From Vibrio nitrifigilis (GTDB lineage: Bacteria > Pseudomonadota > Gammaproteobacteria > Enterobacterales > Vibrionaceae), in NCBI RefSeq assembly GCF_015686695.1, contig NZ_JADPMR010000001.1, positions 310,001 to 374,000 on the forward strand: 64,000 nucleotides of DNA, in the 5' to 3' direction. Position 1 is the stretch's first letter, and every line of letters starts with the position of its first letter. Of this stretch, positions 36,069 to 45,139 are shown piece after piece. Under the pieces are notes generated by a model. The model made no database searches. It had not been told where the DNA came from and worked only from the letters and a program-made list of their open reading frames with translations. A program made the translations under genes and the position numbers.

Positions 36069-36185
36069 GTCACGCTCCTTATGCTTAAATGACCAGACTA
36101 TTGTACAGAAAAACAGTATATACCCAAACTTTCGCAAAATAAGCGGGGGATATGTCATCCCATATATCCGTATCAGGCTACTGAA

Positions 36186-36944
36186 ATGAAATTTATTCCA
36201 CCATTAAAAAAAGCCAAATTAATCAAACGCTATAAACGATTTTTGGCGGATGTTGAAACGGAAAGTGGCGAGCAGTTTACGCTTCATTGCGCCAATACCG
36301 GCGCAATGACTGGCTGTGCGGAGCCAGGTTCGACGATTTGGTACTCCACCTCAAACAATCCAAAACGAAAATATCCACATAGTTGGGAAATAACCCAAAC
36401 CGCCCAAGGCGATAAAATTGGCATCAATACCTCTCGTGCAAATCAATTAACAGTGGAAGCTATTGAAAATGGAACTATTCTAGAACTACAAAACTATGAT
36501 CAGCTCCACACTGAGGTGAAGTACGGGATTGAAAATAGTCGGATAGATATACTACTGACCTCTCAAACTGAACCAAAATGTTACATCGAAGTAAAAAGTG
36601 TTACTCTGCTAGACGATAATGTGTTGGCAGTAGAAGAAAAATCGGAGTTAAGAGGACAAGGCTTCTTTCCCGATGCTAAAACGCTTCGCGGACAAAAACA
36701 CCTTAGAGAACTGACTGAGATGGTTAAAAATGAGAGCAGGGCCGTACTTTTATACGTTGTTTTGCATTCAGGGATTGAAAAAGTCTCTCCTGCTCTCCAT
36801 ATAGACGCGGAATATTCGCGATTGTTAACAATGGCGCAAGAAGCTGGAGTAGAAGTACTATGCTACAAGGCAGCGTTTTCTGAAAATGAGATTCAACTAG
36901 AGTCTCGTGTCGAATTCGTCCCTCATACAGCAAAAAACTGTTGA
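36186..36944 (+). CDS. sfsA: Sugar fermentation stimulation protein SfsA
   Basis: SfsA has a nucleic-acid-binding domain fused to a nuclease-like fold. In E. coli its overexpression raises maltose use, and its molecular role is unclear. The 252-residue product shows HCANTGAMTGCAEPGS near 35-50, NTSRANQLTVEAIENG, the nuclease-type YGIENSRIDILL and CYIEVKSVTL (the D...ExK pattern), and the RGQKHLREL motif. It is divergent from hrpB and lies just upstream of dksA, as in E. coli. Confidence 0.93.
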   Translation: MKFIPPLKKAKLIKRYKRFLADVETESGEQFTLHCANTGAMTGCAEPGSTIWYSTSNNPKRKYPHSWEITQTAQGDKIGINTSRANQLTVEAIENGTILELQNYDQLHTEVKYGIENSRIDILLTSQTEPKCYIEVKSVTLLDDNVLAVEEKSELRGQGFFPDAKTLRGQKHLRELTEMVKNESRAVLLYVVLHSGIEKVSPALHIDAEYSRLLTMAQEAGVEVLCYKAAFSENEIQLESRVEFVPHTAKNC

Positions 36945-37066
36945 TATCTTCACATTGACGATAAGTTTGCTAATGAATGATTGCCACTCTGTCTTCTTTT
37001 TGCTATAGATACCCGCCTTAATTTAACTGCTATCGCAGTTGACTAGGTGTTAGTAGGAGATGCTGT

Positions 37067-37513
37067 ATGCTTGAGTCCAAAAAGAAAACGCTAGGCATCC
37101 TAGCCATTGCTGGTGTTGAACCATATCAAGAAAAACCGGGTGAAGAGTACATGTCACCTGGCCAAGTTGAACATTTTACTAAAATTCTTGAAGCATGGCG
37201 TGACCAGCTCAGGGCCGAAGTAAACCGTACCGTTCACCACATGCAAGACGAAGCGTCAAACTTCCCCGATCCTGTTGACCGTGCGTCACAGGAAGAAGAG
37301 TTTAGCTTAGAACTGCGTAACCGTGACCGTGAGCGTCGCCTGATCAAAAAAATTGAGAAAACACTCGATAAGATCAAGGATGAAGATTTCGGGTACTGTG
37401 AATCATGTGGCGTCGAGATTGGTGTTCGTCGCTTAGAAGCTCGCCCTACAGCTGATTTATGTATCGACTGTAAAACGCTAGCTGAGATGAAAGAAAAGCA
37501 AATGCTAGGATAA
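37067..37513 (+). CDS. dksA: RNA polymerase-binding transcription factor DksA
   Basis: DksA enters the polymerase secondary channel and works with ppGpp to control rRNA and amino-acid promoters. The 148-residue product has the coiled coil (about 33-108) with tip aspartates Asp68 and Asp71 in FPDPVDRAS. The four-Cys zinc finger is made of Cys111, Cys114, Cys132 and Cys135. Length matches the classical Zn form (151 in E. coli). It is preceded by AGGAG and followed by its own terminator, with gluQ next. Confidence 0.96.
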   Translation: MLESKKKTLGILAIAGVEPYQEKPGEEYMSPGQVEHFTKILEAWRDQLRAEVNRTVHHMQDEASNFPDPVDRASQEEEFSLELRNRDRERRLIKKIEKTLDKIKDEDFGYCESCGVEIGVRRLEARPTADLCIDCKTLAEMKEKQMLG

Positions 37514-37524
37514 AATCCAATTGA

Positions 37525-37551
37525 AAAGGGAGCGTAATGCTCCCTTTTTTA
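37525..37551 (+). terminator. dksA terminator
   Basis: AAAGGGAGC/GCTCCCTTT with a 5-base loop is followed by a T run. About 210 bases of unassigned sequence follow before gluQ, with a plausible -10 box TACAAT near 37728. Confidence 0.88.
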
Positions 37552-37765
37552 TTACTAAAGCGGTGCCAAGCAAAACTTTAGTAATGTCCTCTTAGCTTCT
37601 CCCATCAGGGCAGAAGCCAGGTTCTCTGCACCCTCAAAGATTTCTCTTCTCTGTATATCGCGATGGATACATTCCCCAAGCTATCAGGTCAATGGGTTTT
37701 ATAGCTGCATCATGGTCTTCATTTCGCTACAATGGCGCGTCATTATAAAGGTGTAAGTTACAAAC

Positions 37766-38635
37766 ATGAGTTATATTGGTCGCTTTGCTCCCTCTCCATC
37801 AGGGCTATTACACTTTGGCTCTTTGGTAGCAGCACTGGGTAGCTACTTCCAAGCACGTTCACAGCAAGGAAAATGGCTGGTAAGAATTGAAGACCTCGAC
37901 CCACCAAGAGAAATGCCTGGGGCAGCGGATAAAATTCTTCGAACGCTTGAACGTTATCAGCTGCATTGGGATGGTGAAGTGGTATATCAAAGCCAACGGC
38001 ATCACTTATACCAGCAACAAATTGATACTTGGTTAGAAGAAGGGCAAGCCTATTTTTGCGAATGTACACGCAAACAAATTAAGGCGTCTGGAGGATATTA
38101 TTTAGGAACCTGCAGAAATAAGCGTTTAACTCACAGTGATCATTGTTCTGTGCGACTGCGTATGGATAACCCGGTTGAGTCATTTATCGATTTAAGACAA
38201 GGGGAAATTCACATCCCTAAAGCACTCGCGCATGAAGATTTCATTATCAAACGACGTGATGGCTTGTTTGCTTATAACTTAGCGGTAGTGATTGACGATA
38301 TTACTCAAGGTGTCACAGAAGTAGTACGCGGCGCAGATTTGATAGAACCAACGGGTCGTCAAATCAGTCTCTATCATACACTTCATCAGACACCGATTAG
38401 CTACTTACATCTACCTTTGGCTGTCGATGAACATGGGAATAAGTTTTCCAAACAGAATCATGCGACAGCAATAAGTGATGACCATCCTAAACAGGATCTA
38501 CAACGGGCCATGAAGTTTTTAGGTTTTGATTTACCTGAAGATTTTTCAGATTTAACCGTAGAAAACATGATCGACTGGGGATGTAGAACGTGGTGCCTAC
38601 AACAGTTACCATCAGAGATCAAGATCATCGCATGA
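37766..38635 (+). CDS. gluQ: Glutamyl-Q tRNA(Asp) synthetase
   Basis: GluQ is a truncated GluRS paralogue that attaches glutamate to queuosine in tRNA-Asp without tRNA-dependent activation. The 289-residue product has the HIGH-type motif in RFAPSPSGLLHFGSL (residues 5-19). Zinc-ligand cysteines are in YFCECTRKQ and LGTC near 95-115, and a KMSKS-like KFSKQ near 230. It lacks the anticodon-binding domain of a full GluRS, as expected. The dksA-gluQ-pcnB-folK order is the same as in E. coli. Confidence 0.94.
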   Translation: MSYIGRFAPSPSGLLHFGSLVAALGSYFQARSQQGKWLVRIEDLDPPREMPGAADKILRTLERYQLHWDGEVVYQSQRHHLYQQQIDTWLEEGQAYFCECTRKQIKASGGYYLGTCRNKRLTHSDHCSVRLRMDNPVESFIDLRQGEIHIPKALAHEDFIIKRRDGLFAYNLAVVIDDITQGVTEVVRGADLIEPTGRQISLYHTLHQTPISYLHLPLAVDEHGNKFSKQNHATAISDDHPKQDLQRAMKFLGFDLPEDFSDLTVENMIDWGCRTWCLQQLPSEIKIIA

Positions 38636-38747
38636 TTCTCAAATGGCACCGTCTAGGCTATTATTAGCCGCAAATTCGTCCTGTTCCCCCTCGTGTCACG
38701 TGAAGTTCACGAACGAAATGGGTAACACCAATCATTGTCAGATGCAC

Positions 38748-40109
38748 ATGAATAACAACGATTTACAACAACGCGGACACCGCGTATACCCAAACTTAGC
38801 TTTGAACATTATCACGCGCCAAGAGCACTCTGTTTCTCGCCAGTTGATCAGTGAAAATGCGCTAAAAGTGTTGTATCGCTTACATGGTGCTGGGTACGAA
38901 GCCTACCTTGTTGGAGGCGGTGTTCGTGATTTAATGCTCGGCGGTACACCAAAAGATTTTGATGTAGCGACAAATGCGACTCCAGAACAAATTCGTCAGT
39001 TATTTCGTAACTGTCGCTTAATCGGTCGCCGCTTTCGTCTTGCCCACATCATGTTCGGTCGCGATATTATAGAAGTGGCGACCTTCCGTGGACACCATCA
39101 AGAGCAAAATACTCAGTTATCCGTACAATCCGATCAAGGTATGTTATTACGTGATAACGTATACGGCACCAAAGATGAAGACGCAGAGCGTCGTGATTTC
39201 ACTATCAATGCAATGTATTACAACATTGCCGATTACAGCATTCACGATTACGCAGGTGGCGTCGAAGATTTAGAAGATCGCTTGGTTCGACTTATTGGCG
39301 ATCCCGAGACTCGCTATCGTGAAGATCCGGTACGCATGCTGCGTGCAATTCGTTTTGCAGTAAAACTAGATTTTGATATCGAAGAAGATACTGCAGAGCC
39401 TATCGAACGCCTCGCTTATCTATTAAGTGATATTCCAGCGGCACGCCTTTACGAAGAATCCTTAAAGATGCTGCAATCGGGATACGGTTTAGAAACCTAT
39501 CACTTGATGCGCGAATACAATGTTTTTGAACAGTTGTTCCCTGTAATTAGTGAGCATTTCACTCCTGATTACAGCTCAAATACCGAACATATGCTGGATC
39601 TCTCATTGGATTCCACCGATATTCGCGTTGAAGAAAACAAACGCATTAATCCCGCTTTTATGTTCGCAGCGATACTCTGGTATCCAATGATCGAACGTGC
39701 TAATAAATTGGTAGAAGAAACCAATATCAATTTCTATGATGCCGTGATGGAAGCGAGTAACCAAGTACTTGATCGAGTAGTAAAACGTATTGCGATTCCA
39801 CGTCGTCATACGGCAACAATTCGCGAAATTTGGCAGTTACAACTGCGCTTACCTCGTCGTAATGGTAAACGTGCTTTCCGTTTAATGGAGCTAAATAAAT
39901 TCCGTGCAGGCTTTGACTTCCTAAAAATGCGAGGTGAAGTCGAAGGGGGCGAAATTAAAGAATTGGCCTTGTGGTGGGATACATTCCAATCAGCAGGACG
40001 CAATATGCGTCAAGCGATGGTAAATGACCTCAATCAGGCTAGCACGCAAAAGCCACGAGCTCGTCGTCGCAAACCTGCGAACAAAAAAAAGAGCAAAACT
40101 GAGTCATGA
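38748..40109 (+). CDS. pcnB: Poly(A) polymerase I
   Basis: PcnB adds 3' poly(A) tails that speed RNA decay and control plasmid copy number. The protein has the nucleotidyltransferase signature LVGGGVRDLMLGG followed by the DFD metal site in PKDFDVATNATPEQ. It also has the RNA-binding GRRFRLAHIMFG segment, the NPETRYREDP-like GDPETRYREDPVRMLRAIRF, and a very basic C-terminal tail (KPRARRRKPANKKKSK). The start is uncertain: similarity to E. coli begins near 38810. In-frame ATGs lie at 38643, 38718 and 38748, none with a strong ribosome site. I used 38748, which gives 453 residues. Confidence 0.9.
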   Translation: MNNNDLQQRGHRVYPNLALNIITRQEHSVSRQLISENALKVLYRLHGAGYEAYLVGGGVRDLMLGGTPKDFDVATNATPEQIRQLFRNCRLIGRRFRLAHIMFGRDIIEVATFRGHHQEQNTQLSVQSDQGMLLRDNVYGTKDEDAERRDFTINAMYYNIADYSIHDYAGGVEDLEDRLVRLIGDPETRYREDPVRMLRAIRFAVKLDFDIEEDTAEPIERLAYLLSDIPAARLYEESLKMLQSGYGLETYHLMREYNVFEQLFPVISEHFTPDYSSNTEHMLDLSLDSTDIRVEENKRINPAFMFAAILWYPMIERANKLVEETNINFYDAVMEASNQVLDRVVKRIAIPRRHTATIREIWQLQLRLPRRNGKRAFRLMELNKFRAGFDFLKMRGEVEGGEIKELALWWDTFQSAGRNMRQAMVNDLNQASTQKPRARRRKPANKKKSKTES

Positions 40110-40588
40110 TCACAGTATATATTGCGGTAGGCAGTAATCTTGGCGAACCTGTTGCACAAGCAAACGAAGCCATCGAAGCACTAAAATCGTTGCCTCGCTC
40201 AACGTTTATTGCCACATCCTCTTTGTATAGCAGTACGCCAATGGGGCCACAGGATCAACCAGACTACATCAATGCCGTGGTGAAAATTACAACTGAGCTT
40301 TCACCACTGGAACTATTAGATTGCACACAGTCAATCGAACAACAACATGGTAGAGTACGTAAAAAAGAGCGCTGGGGTCCTCGTACGCTTGATCTCGATA
40401 TCATACTCTACGGTCAGGAAGTGATTGAAAACGAACGCCTGACGATCCCTCACTATGGAATGAAAGTACGGGAATTTGTCCTTTATCCTCTGGCAGAAAT
40501 AACCTCTGAGTTGTGTCTACCAGATGGAACCGCACTAAAGGATCTACTGGAAGCAGTACCGCTAAATGGGCTTAAAATCTGGCAATAG
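40106..40588 (+). CDS. folK: 2-amino-4-hydroxy-6-hydroxymethyldihydropteridine pyrophosphokinase
   Basis: FolK pyrophosphorylates the pterin that FolP then joins to 4-aminobenzoate. The 160-residue product starts MITVYIAVGSNLGEP. It has the family signature GPRTLDLDIILYG near 92-104, with the Mg2+-binding Asp pair, and RxxRWGPR just before. Its ATG overlaps the pcnB stop by 4 bases (ATGA), so it is translationally coupled. panB-panC follow. Confidence 0.95.
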   Translation: MITVYIAVGSNLGEPVAQANEAIEALKSLPRSTFIATSSLYSSTPMGPQDQPDYINAVVKITTELSPLELLDCTQSIEQQHGRVRKKERWGPRTLDLDIILYGQEVIENERLTIPHYGMKVREFVLYPLAEITSELCLPDGTALKDLLEAVPLNGLKIWQ

Positions 40589-40616
40589 TCAGCGCCTTAT
40601 CTAGTAAGGAACAGTA

Positions 40617-41411
40617 ATGAAAAAAATCACAATAAACGACCTAATGAAATGGAAACAAGAAGGTCGTAAATTTGCGAGCGTCACGGCCTACGATGCCAGC
40701 TTCGCTCAACTATTTGAAAGCCAGGAAATGCCGGTTCTTCTTGTCGGCGATTCTTTAGGCATGGTTTTGCAGGGTGAAAATGATACCCTGCCCGTCACAG
40801 TAGAAGATATTGCCTACCATACAAAAGCTGTGCGTAAAGGTAGCCCAAATGCCTTACTCATGGCCGATATGCCGTTTATGAGTTATGCAACGCCAGAGCA
40901 AGCTTGCCAAGAAGCAGCTAAGCTCATGCGTGCTGGTGCTAACATGGTAAAAATTGAAGGTGGTGGTTGGTTAGCAGATACCATAACGATGTTAACTGAA
41001 CGCTCTGTACCTGTCTGCGCTCATTTGGGGCTAACCCCTCAAGCAGTGAATATTTTTGGTGGTTATAAAGTACAAGGCCGAGAACAAGATCAAGCTGAAA
41101 AAATGCTTAATGATGCTCTGGCACTCCAACAAGCTGGCGCACAAATTGTGGTACTTGAATGTGTACCAGCCGCTTTGGCTGAAACGATCACAAAAGCGTT
41201 AGATATTCCTGTCATCGGTATTGGTGCTGGTAATCAAACTGATGGTCAAATTTTGGTAATGCACGACATGTTTGGCATTTCCGCAAATTATATGCCTAAG
41301 TTCTCTAAGAATTTCTTAGTTGAAACTGGGGATATGCGCCAAGCTGTCGCAAAATACATCGCCGATGTTGCCAGTGGAGAATTCCCTGGTTTAGCACATA
41401 CCATTGCTTAA
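40617..41411 (+). CDS. panB: 3-methyl-2-oxobutanoate hydroxymethyltransferase
   Basis: PanB makes ketopantoate from ketoisovalerate and methylene-tetrahydrofolate, the first step to pantothenate. The 264-residue TIM barrel shows LVGDSLGMVLQG near 41-52 with the Mg2+-binding Asp, MPFMSY, KIEGG, and the catalytic Glu region VLECVPAALA near 180. It has AAGGAACAG before the ATG. panC starts 10 bases after its stop, and folK lies just upstream, so folate and pantothenate genes form one cluster. Confidence 0.96.
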   Translation: MKKITINDLMKWKQEGRKFASVTAYDASFAQLFESQEMPVLLVGDSLGMVLQGENDTLPVTVEDIAYHTKAVRKGSPNALLMADMPFMSYATPEQACQEAAKLMRAGANMVKIEGGGWLADTITMLTERSVPVCAHLGLTPQAVNIFGGYKVQGREQDQAEKMLNDALALQQAGAQIVVLECVPAALAETITKALDIPVIGIGAGNQTDGQILVMHDMFGISANYMPKFSKNFLVETGDMRQAVAKYIADVASGEFPGLAHTIA

Positions 41412-41421
41412 GGAGTCATTC

Positions 41422-42303
41422 ATGCAAACATTTTCTGACATTGCGTCACTACGTGAGCAAATCAAACAATATAAGCGTGAAGGCCGTAAGATCGCGTTTG
41501 TACCAACAATGGGTAACTTACACGAAGGACACTTAACTTTAATGCGTAAAGCACACGAAGAAGGTGACATCGTTGTAGCCAGTATTTTTGTAAACCCACT
41601 ACAATTCGATCGAGCGGATGACTTAAATAGCTATCCACGCACATTAGATGATGATCTGAATAAACTTAATGGTGAGGGCGTTGATCTCGTATTTACCCCT
41701 ACCCCTGAGATCATTTACCCTAACGGCTTAGATAAACAGACATTTGTTGAGGTTCCAGGCTTATCTCATATGTTAGAAGGCGCTGCTCGCCCAGGGCACT
41801 TTCGCGGTGTTGCTACCATTCTGACTAAGCTGTTTAATATCGTTCAACCGGACGTGGCTTGTTTTGGCGAAAAAGACTTTCAGCAATTGGCTGTGATTCG
41901 TCAAATGGTCGAAGATCTGGCAATGGATATTGAAATTATTGGGGTACCAATCGTACGTGAATTAGATGGCTTAGCCATGAGCTCGCGTAATAATCTATTA
42001 ACAGTGGCTGAGCGCCAACTCGCCCCAGTATTGGCAAGAACGATGCGCTGGATGAGCAGTGCGATGCGTAATGGTCGCGATGATTATGCCTCTATTGCAG
42101 AAGATGCTAGCGATCAACTCCGCGCTGCTGATCTTATTCCTGATCAGATCTTTATTCGTGATGCCAAAACGCTCCAACCAATTAGCGAAACTACCACACA
42201 AGCCGTTATTCTTATTTCGGCTTACTTGGGACATGTTCGTTTAATCGATAACCAAGTTCTAGACTTCTCGGTTGAAAGTAAACCGAGTCAAGAAGAAGAA
42301 TAA
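41422..42303 (+). CDS. panC: Pantothenate synthetase
   Basis: PanC joins pantoate and beta-alanine with ATP. The 293-residue product has VPTMGNLHEGHLTLM near 27-41 (HxGH motif in HEGH), the FVNPLQF loop, GHFRGVATIL, and the KMSKS-like region LAMSSRNNLL near 190. I used the ATG at 41422, 6 bases after AAGGAG; an earlier in-frame start overlaps panB. Neither strand of this window shows panD, which makes beta-alanine. Confidence 0.96.
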   Translation: MQTFSDIASLREQIKQYKREGRKIAFVPTMGNLHEGHLTLMRKAHEEGDIVVASIFVNPLQFDRADDLNSYPRTLDDDLNKLNGEGVDLVFTPTPEIIYPNGLDKQTFVEVPGLSHMLEGAARPGHFRGVATILTKLFNIVQPDVACFGEKDFQQLAVIRQMVEDLAMDIEIIGVPIVRELDGLAMSSRNNLLTVAERQLAPVLARTMRWMSSAMRNGRDDYASIAEDASDQLRAADLIPDQIFIRDAKTLQPISETTTQAVILISAYLGHVRLIDNQVLDFSVESKPSQEEE

Positions 42304-42327
42304 TCCAGTTCTTCACGGTGATAACAA

Positions 42328-42355
42328 TAAGGGCAGCACACAGTGCTGCCTTTCT
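42328..42355. terminator. Bidirectional terminator between panC and the ABC exporter operon
   Basis: GGCAGCAC/GTGCTGCC is a perfect 8-bp stem with a 3-base loop, with AA and TTT flanks. Confidence 0.75.
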
Positions 42356-42375
42356 GTTTCACGGTAATCTACCGA

Positions 42376-43146
42376 TTAGGCTCTTAAACCTTTACCACTA
42401 GTAATCAAATAGTGCGCAACACAATATAAACCCACGACAAAAATTCCCAGCACACCAAATGACGTACCAATCCCCACGTCAGAAACACCAAGGAACCCAT
42501 AACGGAAGGCATTTACCATGTACACAATTGGGTTGATTTTCGATACTCCTTGCCAAAATTCAGGCAACAGACTGATCGAGTAGAAAACACCACCTAAATA
42601 AGTCAGCGGCGTTAAAACAAAGGTAGGCACGATAGAGATATCATCAAAACTTTTCGCGAATACGGCATTGATTAAGCCGCCTAAAGCAAACACGACGGAA
42701 GTCAGAAATACCGTAGCGACCACAATCCACCAGTGCTGAACTTGCAAATCAACGAAAAATAGCGACACACCGGTAACCATAGCGCCAACTAATAAACCGC
42801 GTGAAACTCCGCCCATCACATAACCCGCAATAATTACGTAATTAGGCACAGGGGCAACTAATAACTCTTCAATGTTTTTTTGAAATTTGGCGCTAAAAAA
42901 AGACGATGCAACATTGGAATAAGAGTTAGTAATGACTGACATCATAATCAGGCCAGGAACTATGTACTCCATGTAGGTAAAGCCGTTCATTTGGCCAATT
43001 CGAGAACCAATCAGATTACCAAATATGATGAAATACAACGTCATGGTAATCGCTGGTGGAACGACAGTTTGTACCCAAATGCGAGTAAATCGTTTCACTT
43101 CTTTGTGCAGCAAACTACAAAATGCTGTCCAGTAAATCTGATACAT
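42376..43146 (-). CDS. ABC-2 type transport permease (YadH-like)
   Basis: This is the membrane subunit of an ABC exporter. The 256-residue product starts MYQIYWTAFCSLLHKEVKRF, has six hydrophobic helices and the ABC-2 signature region around GVFYSISLLPEFWQGVSKINP near 195. GAGG lies before the ATG at 43146. An in-frame TTG 12 bases earlier is less likely. It follows the ATPase gene by 8 bases. The pair next to can and hpt corresponds to E. coli yadG-yadH, whose substrate is unknown. Confidence 0.88.
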   Translation of the reverse strand: MYQIYWTAFCSLLHKEVKRFTRIWVQTVVPPAITMTLYFIIFGNLIGSRIGQMNGFTYMEYIVPGLIMMSVITNSYSNVASSFFSAKFQKNIEELLVAPVPNYVIIAGYVMGGVSRGLLVGAMVTGVSLFFVDLQVQHWWIVVATVFLTSVVFALGGLINAVFAKSFDDISIVPTFVLTPLTYLGGVFYSISLLPEFWQGVSKINPIVYMVNAFRYGFLGVSDVGIGTSFGVLGIFVVGLYCVAHYLITSGKGLRA

Positions 43147-43154
43147 GTTTATCC

Positions 43155-44069
43155 TCAATCTGCTTGGTGAATAATGCTGACAAACAGCTCTTCAAGACGG
43201 TTAGCTTTATTACGCATTGATAGCACTTTAACGCCATGTTCACTCAATTGAGCAAATACGTGATTAAGCCCTTGTTCTTTATCCAATTCAATTTCAAGTG
43301 AACCATCTACAATGTCCTGTGAACGCACACCTTCTAGCTGAGGAATCGTCTCTGTTTCATTGACATCCAAAATAAACGTCTCGACCGCTAATTTACCTAA
43401 TAGACCTTTCATTGTGGTATTTTCAATTAATTCGCCATGATTGATGATGCCTATATGACGACATAACATCTCAGCTTCTTCGAGATAGTGAGTTGTTAAA
43501 ATAATCGTAATGCCATCTTCACGATTAATTCGCTCTAAAAACTCCCACATCGAACGACGCAGTTCGATATCTACCCCAGCGGTAGGTTCATCAAGAATCA
43601 ACAAATGAGGCTCATGCATAAGCGCACGTGCAATCATCAAACGACGCTTCATACCACCAGAAAGATTACGCGCCCGTTCATGACGTTTGCCCCATAAATC
43701 CAACTGAGATAAATATTTCTTCGCGCGTTCTTTAGCTAGCGCTTTTTTCACCCCGTAATAACCGGCTTGCTGCATCACAATCTGCTCAACGGTTTCAAAC
43801 GGGTTGAAGTTAAATTCTTGAGGCACCAGGCCCAAATTTTGTTTAGCTAATTCTAAATCTTTATCAATGTCGTAGCCAAAGACCTTCACGGACCCCGAGG
43901 TCTTATTCACTAAAGAAGAAATAATCCCTATTGTGGTTGATTTCCCTGCCCCATTAGGACCAAGTAATGCGTAAAAATCGCCTTTTTTAACGGACAGACT
44001 GATCCCTTTCAATGCTTCAAAACCACCGGAATAGGTCTTGCGCAATTGATCTAATTCTAAAGCGTACAT
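43155..44069 (-). CDS. ABC transporter ATP-binding protein (YadG-like)
   Basis: This is the ATPase subunit of the exporter. The 304-residue product starts MYALELDQLRKTYSGGFEAL. It has Walker A GPNGAGKST near 38, the ABC signature LSGGMKRRL near 135, Walker B LLILDEPTAGVD near 155 and the switch His in TTHYLEEAE. The C-terminal extension after residue 210 is typical of DrrA/YadG-type exporters. The open frame extends upstream to 44126 through an inverted repeat, but similarity starts at 44069. Confidence 0.9.
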   Translation of the reverse strand: MYALELDQLRKTYSGGFEALKGISLSVKKGDFYALLGPNGAGKSTTIGIISSLVNKTSGSVKVFGYDIDKDLELAKQNLGLVPQEFNFNPFETVEQIVMQQAGYYGVKKALAKERAKKYLSQLDLWGKRHERARNLSGGMKRRLMIARALMHEPHLLILDEPTAGVDIELRRSMWEFLERINREDGITIILTTHYLEEAEMLCRHIGIINHGELIENTTMKGLLGKLAVETFILDVNETETIPQLEGVRSQDIVDGSLEIELDKEQGLNHVFAQLSEHGVKVLSMRNKANRLEELFVSIIHQAD

Positions 44070-44098
44070 AACATTCTCATATCGTCTAAAAGAACAAC

Positions 44099-44120
44099 AT
44101 TGAGATAACAATATCTCAAT
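44099..44120. promoter_or_regulatory. Inverted repeat upstream of the ABC exporter operon
   Basis: ATTGAGATA and TATCTCAAT are perfect 9-base arms with a 4-base centre. It lies 30 bases upstream of the ATPase ATG, where an operator or promoter-overlapping site would be. It has no T tail. The regulator is unknown. The rest of the divergent gap to can (44121-44398) shows no other feature. Confidence 0.45.
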
Positions 44121-44398
44121 CGCCAAGGCTATTCGCCTAACGAGTAAATGGTTTAATAATGAACTTAAATAGTAGAGTATTCACTCTGCTGTTTTATTGA
44201 TAACAACGAAGAATAATCCCGTCACCTTATCACTGAGCCCAAAAGAGACAAGAGGTAACAATGAATTCTTTGTAAAAAACACTTTTGCGTATATTGTGGG
44301 TGACCGCCGACAAAATAACCGCAAAAAGATTAAGTATAATATCTGTGCTTGGCGCCTATCATTGTGTATAGTTGGCATCGTTAATGAAGGGAATTAAA

Positions 44399-45067
44399 AT
44401 GCCAGAATTAAAACAATTATTCGATAATAACTCGAAATGGTCAGCTTCCATAAAAGCTGAACGCCCTGAGTATTTTACTAAGTTAGCCAAAGGACAAAAT
44501 CCTGATTTTCTATGGATTGGGTGTTCAGATAGTCGGGTTCCCGCTGAACGACTAACTGGACTATATTCTGGTGAACTATTCGTGCATCGTAATGTTGCCA
44601 ACCAAGTGGTTCATACCGACCTTAACTGCTTGTCGGTTGTTCAGTATGCAGTCGATGTTCTTAAAGTCAAACACATCATCATTTGTGGCCACTATGGATG
44701 TGGTGGTATTACTGCCGCTATCGATAATCCTAAACTCGGACTCATCAATAACTGGTTGCTGCACATCCGCGATCTCTATTTCAAACATCGCACATATCTA
44801 GACAAGATGTCGGGAATAAATCAATCGGACAAACTCGCTGAGATCAACGTAGCAGAGCAAGTGTATAACATCGGTAATTCTACGGTATTACAAAATGCGT
44901 GGGAACGTGGTCAAGATGTCGAACTACATGGTGTGGTCTATGGTATTGAAGATGGCCATTTAGAATACCTTGGTGAGCGTTGTACGTCTCCAGAAACGGT
45001 TGATACAAGCTACCAAAAATCCATGGAAAGTATTTTGAATCCCGACTATGCCCTATTATGTCGGTAA
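44399..45067 (+). CDS. can: Beta-class carbonic anhydrase
   Basis: Can interconverts CO2 and bicarbonate and supplies bicarbonate for biosynthesis. The 222-residue product has the beta-class zinc ligands Cys42, His98 and Cys101 (CSDSR and HYGCGG), with Asp44 and Arg46 of the catalytic dyad. The type II regulatory region resembles E. coli Can closely (220 residues). AAGGG lies before the ATG at 44399. It is divergent from the ABC exporter and converges on hpt, as in E. coli. Confidence 0.95.
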   Translation: MPELKQLFDNNSKWSASIKAERPEYFTKLAKGQNPDFLWIGCSDSRVPAERLTGLYSGELFVHRNVANQVVHTDLNCLSVVQYAVDVLKVKHIIICGHYGCGGITAAIDNPKLGLINNWLLHIRDLYFKHRTYLDKMSGINQSDKLAEINVAEQVYNIGNSTVLQNAWERGQDVELHGVVYGIEDGHLEYLGERCTSPETVDTSYQKSMESILNPDYALLCR

Positions 45068-45085
45068 TCCATTAACCTAGATCCC

Positions 45086-45113
45086 AAAAAGGAGCGTTTT
45101 CACGCTCCTTTCT
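45086..45113. terminator. Bidirectional terminator between can and hpt
   Basis: AAAGGAGCG/CGCTCCTTT with a loop of about 6 bases lies between converging stops. Confidence 0.85.
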
Positions 45114-45139
45114 TATTTCACTCTTGATTACATAAGATA

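Noticed and set aside
37552..37765. Non-coding stretch between dksA and gluQ as a possible small RNA gene
   Set aside because: I could not find a promoter-terminator pair enclosing a stable structure. Only a -10-like box for gluQ is visible.
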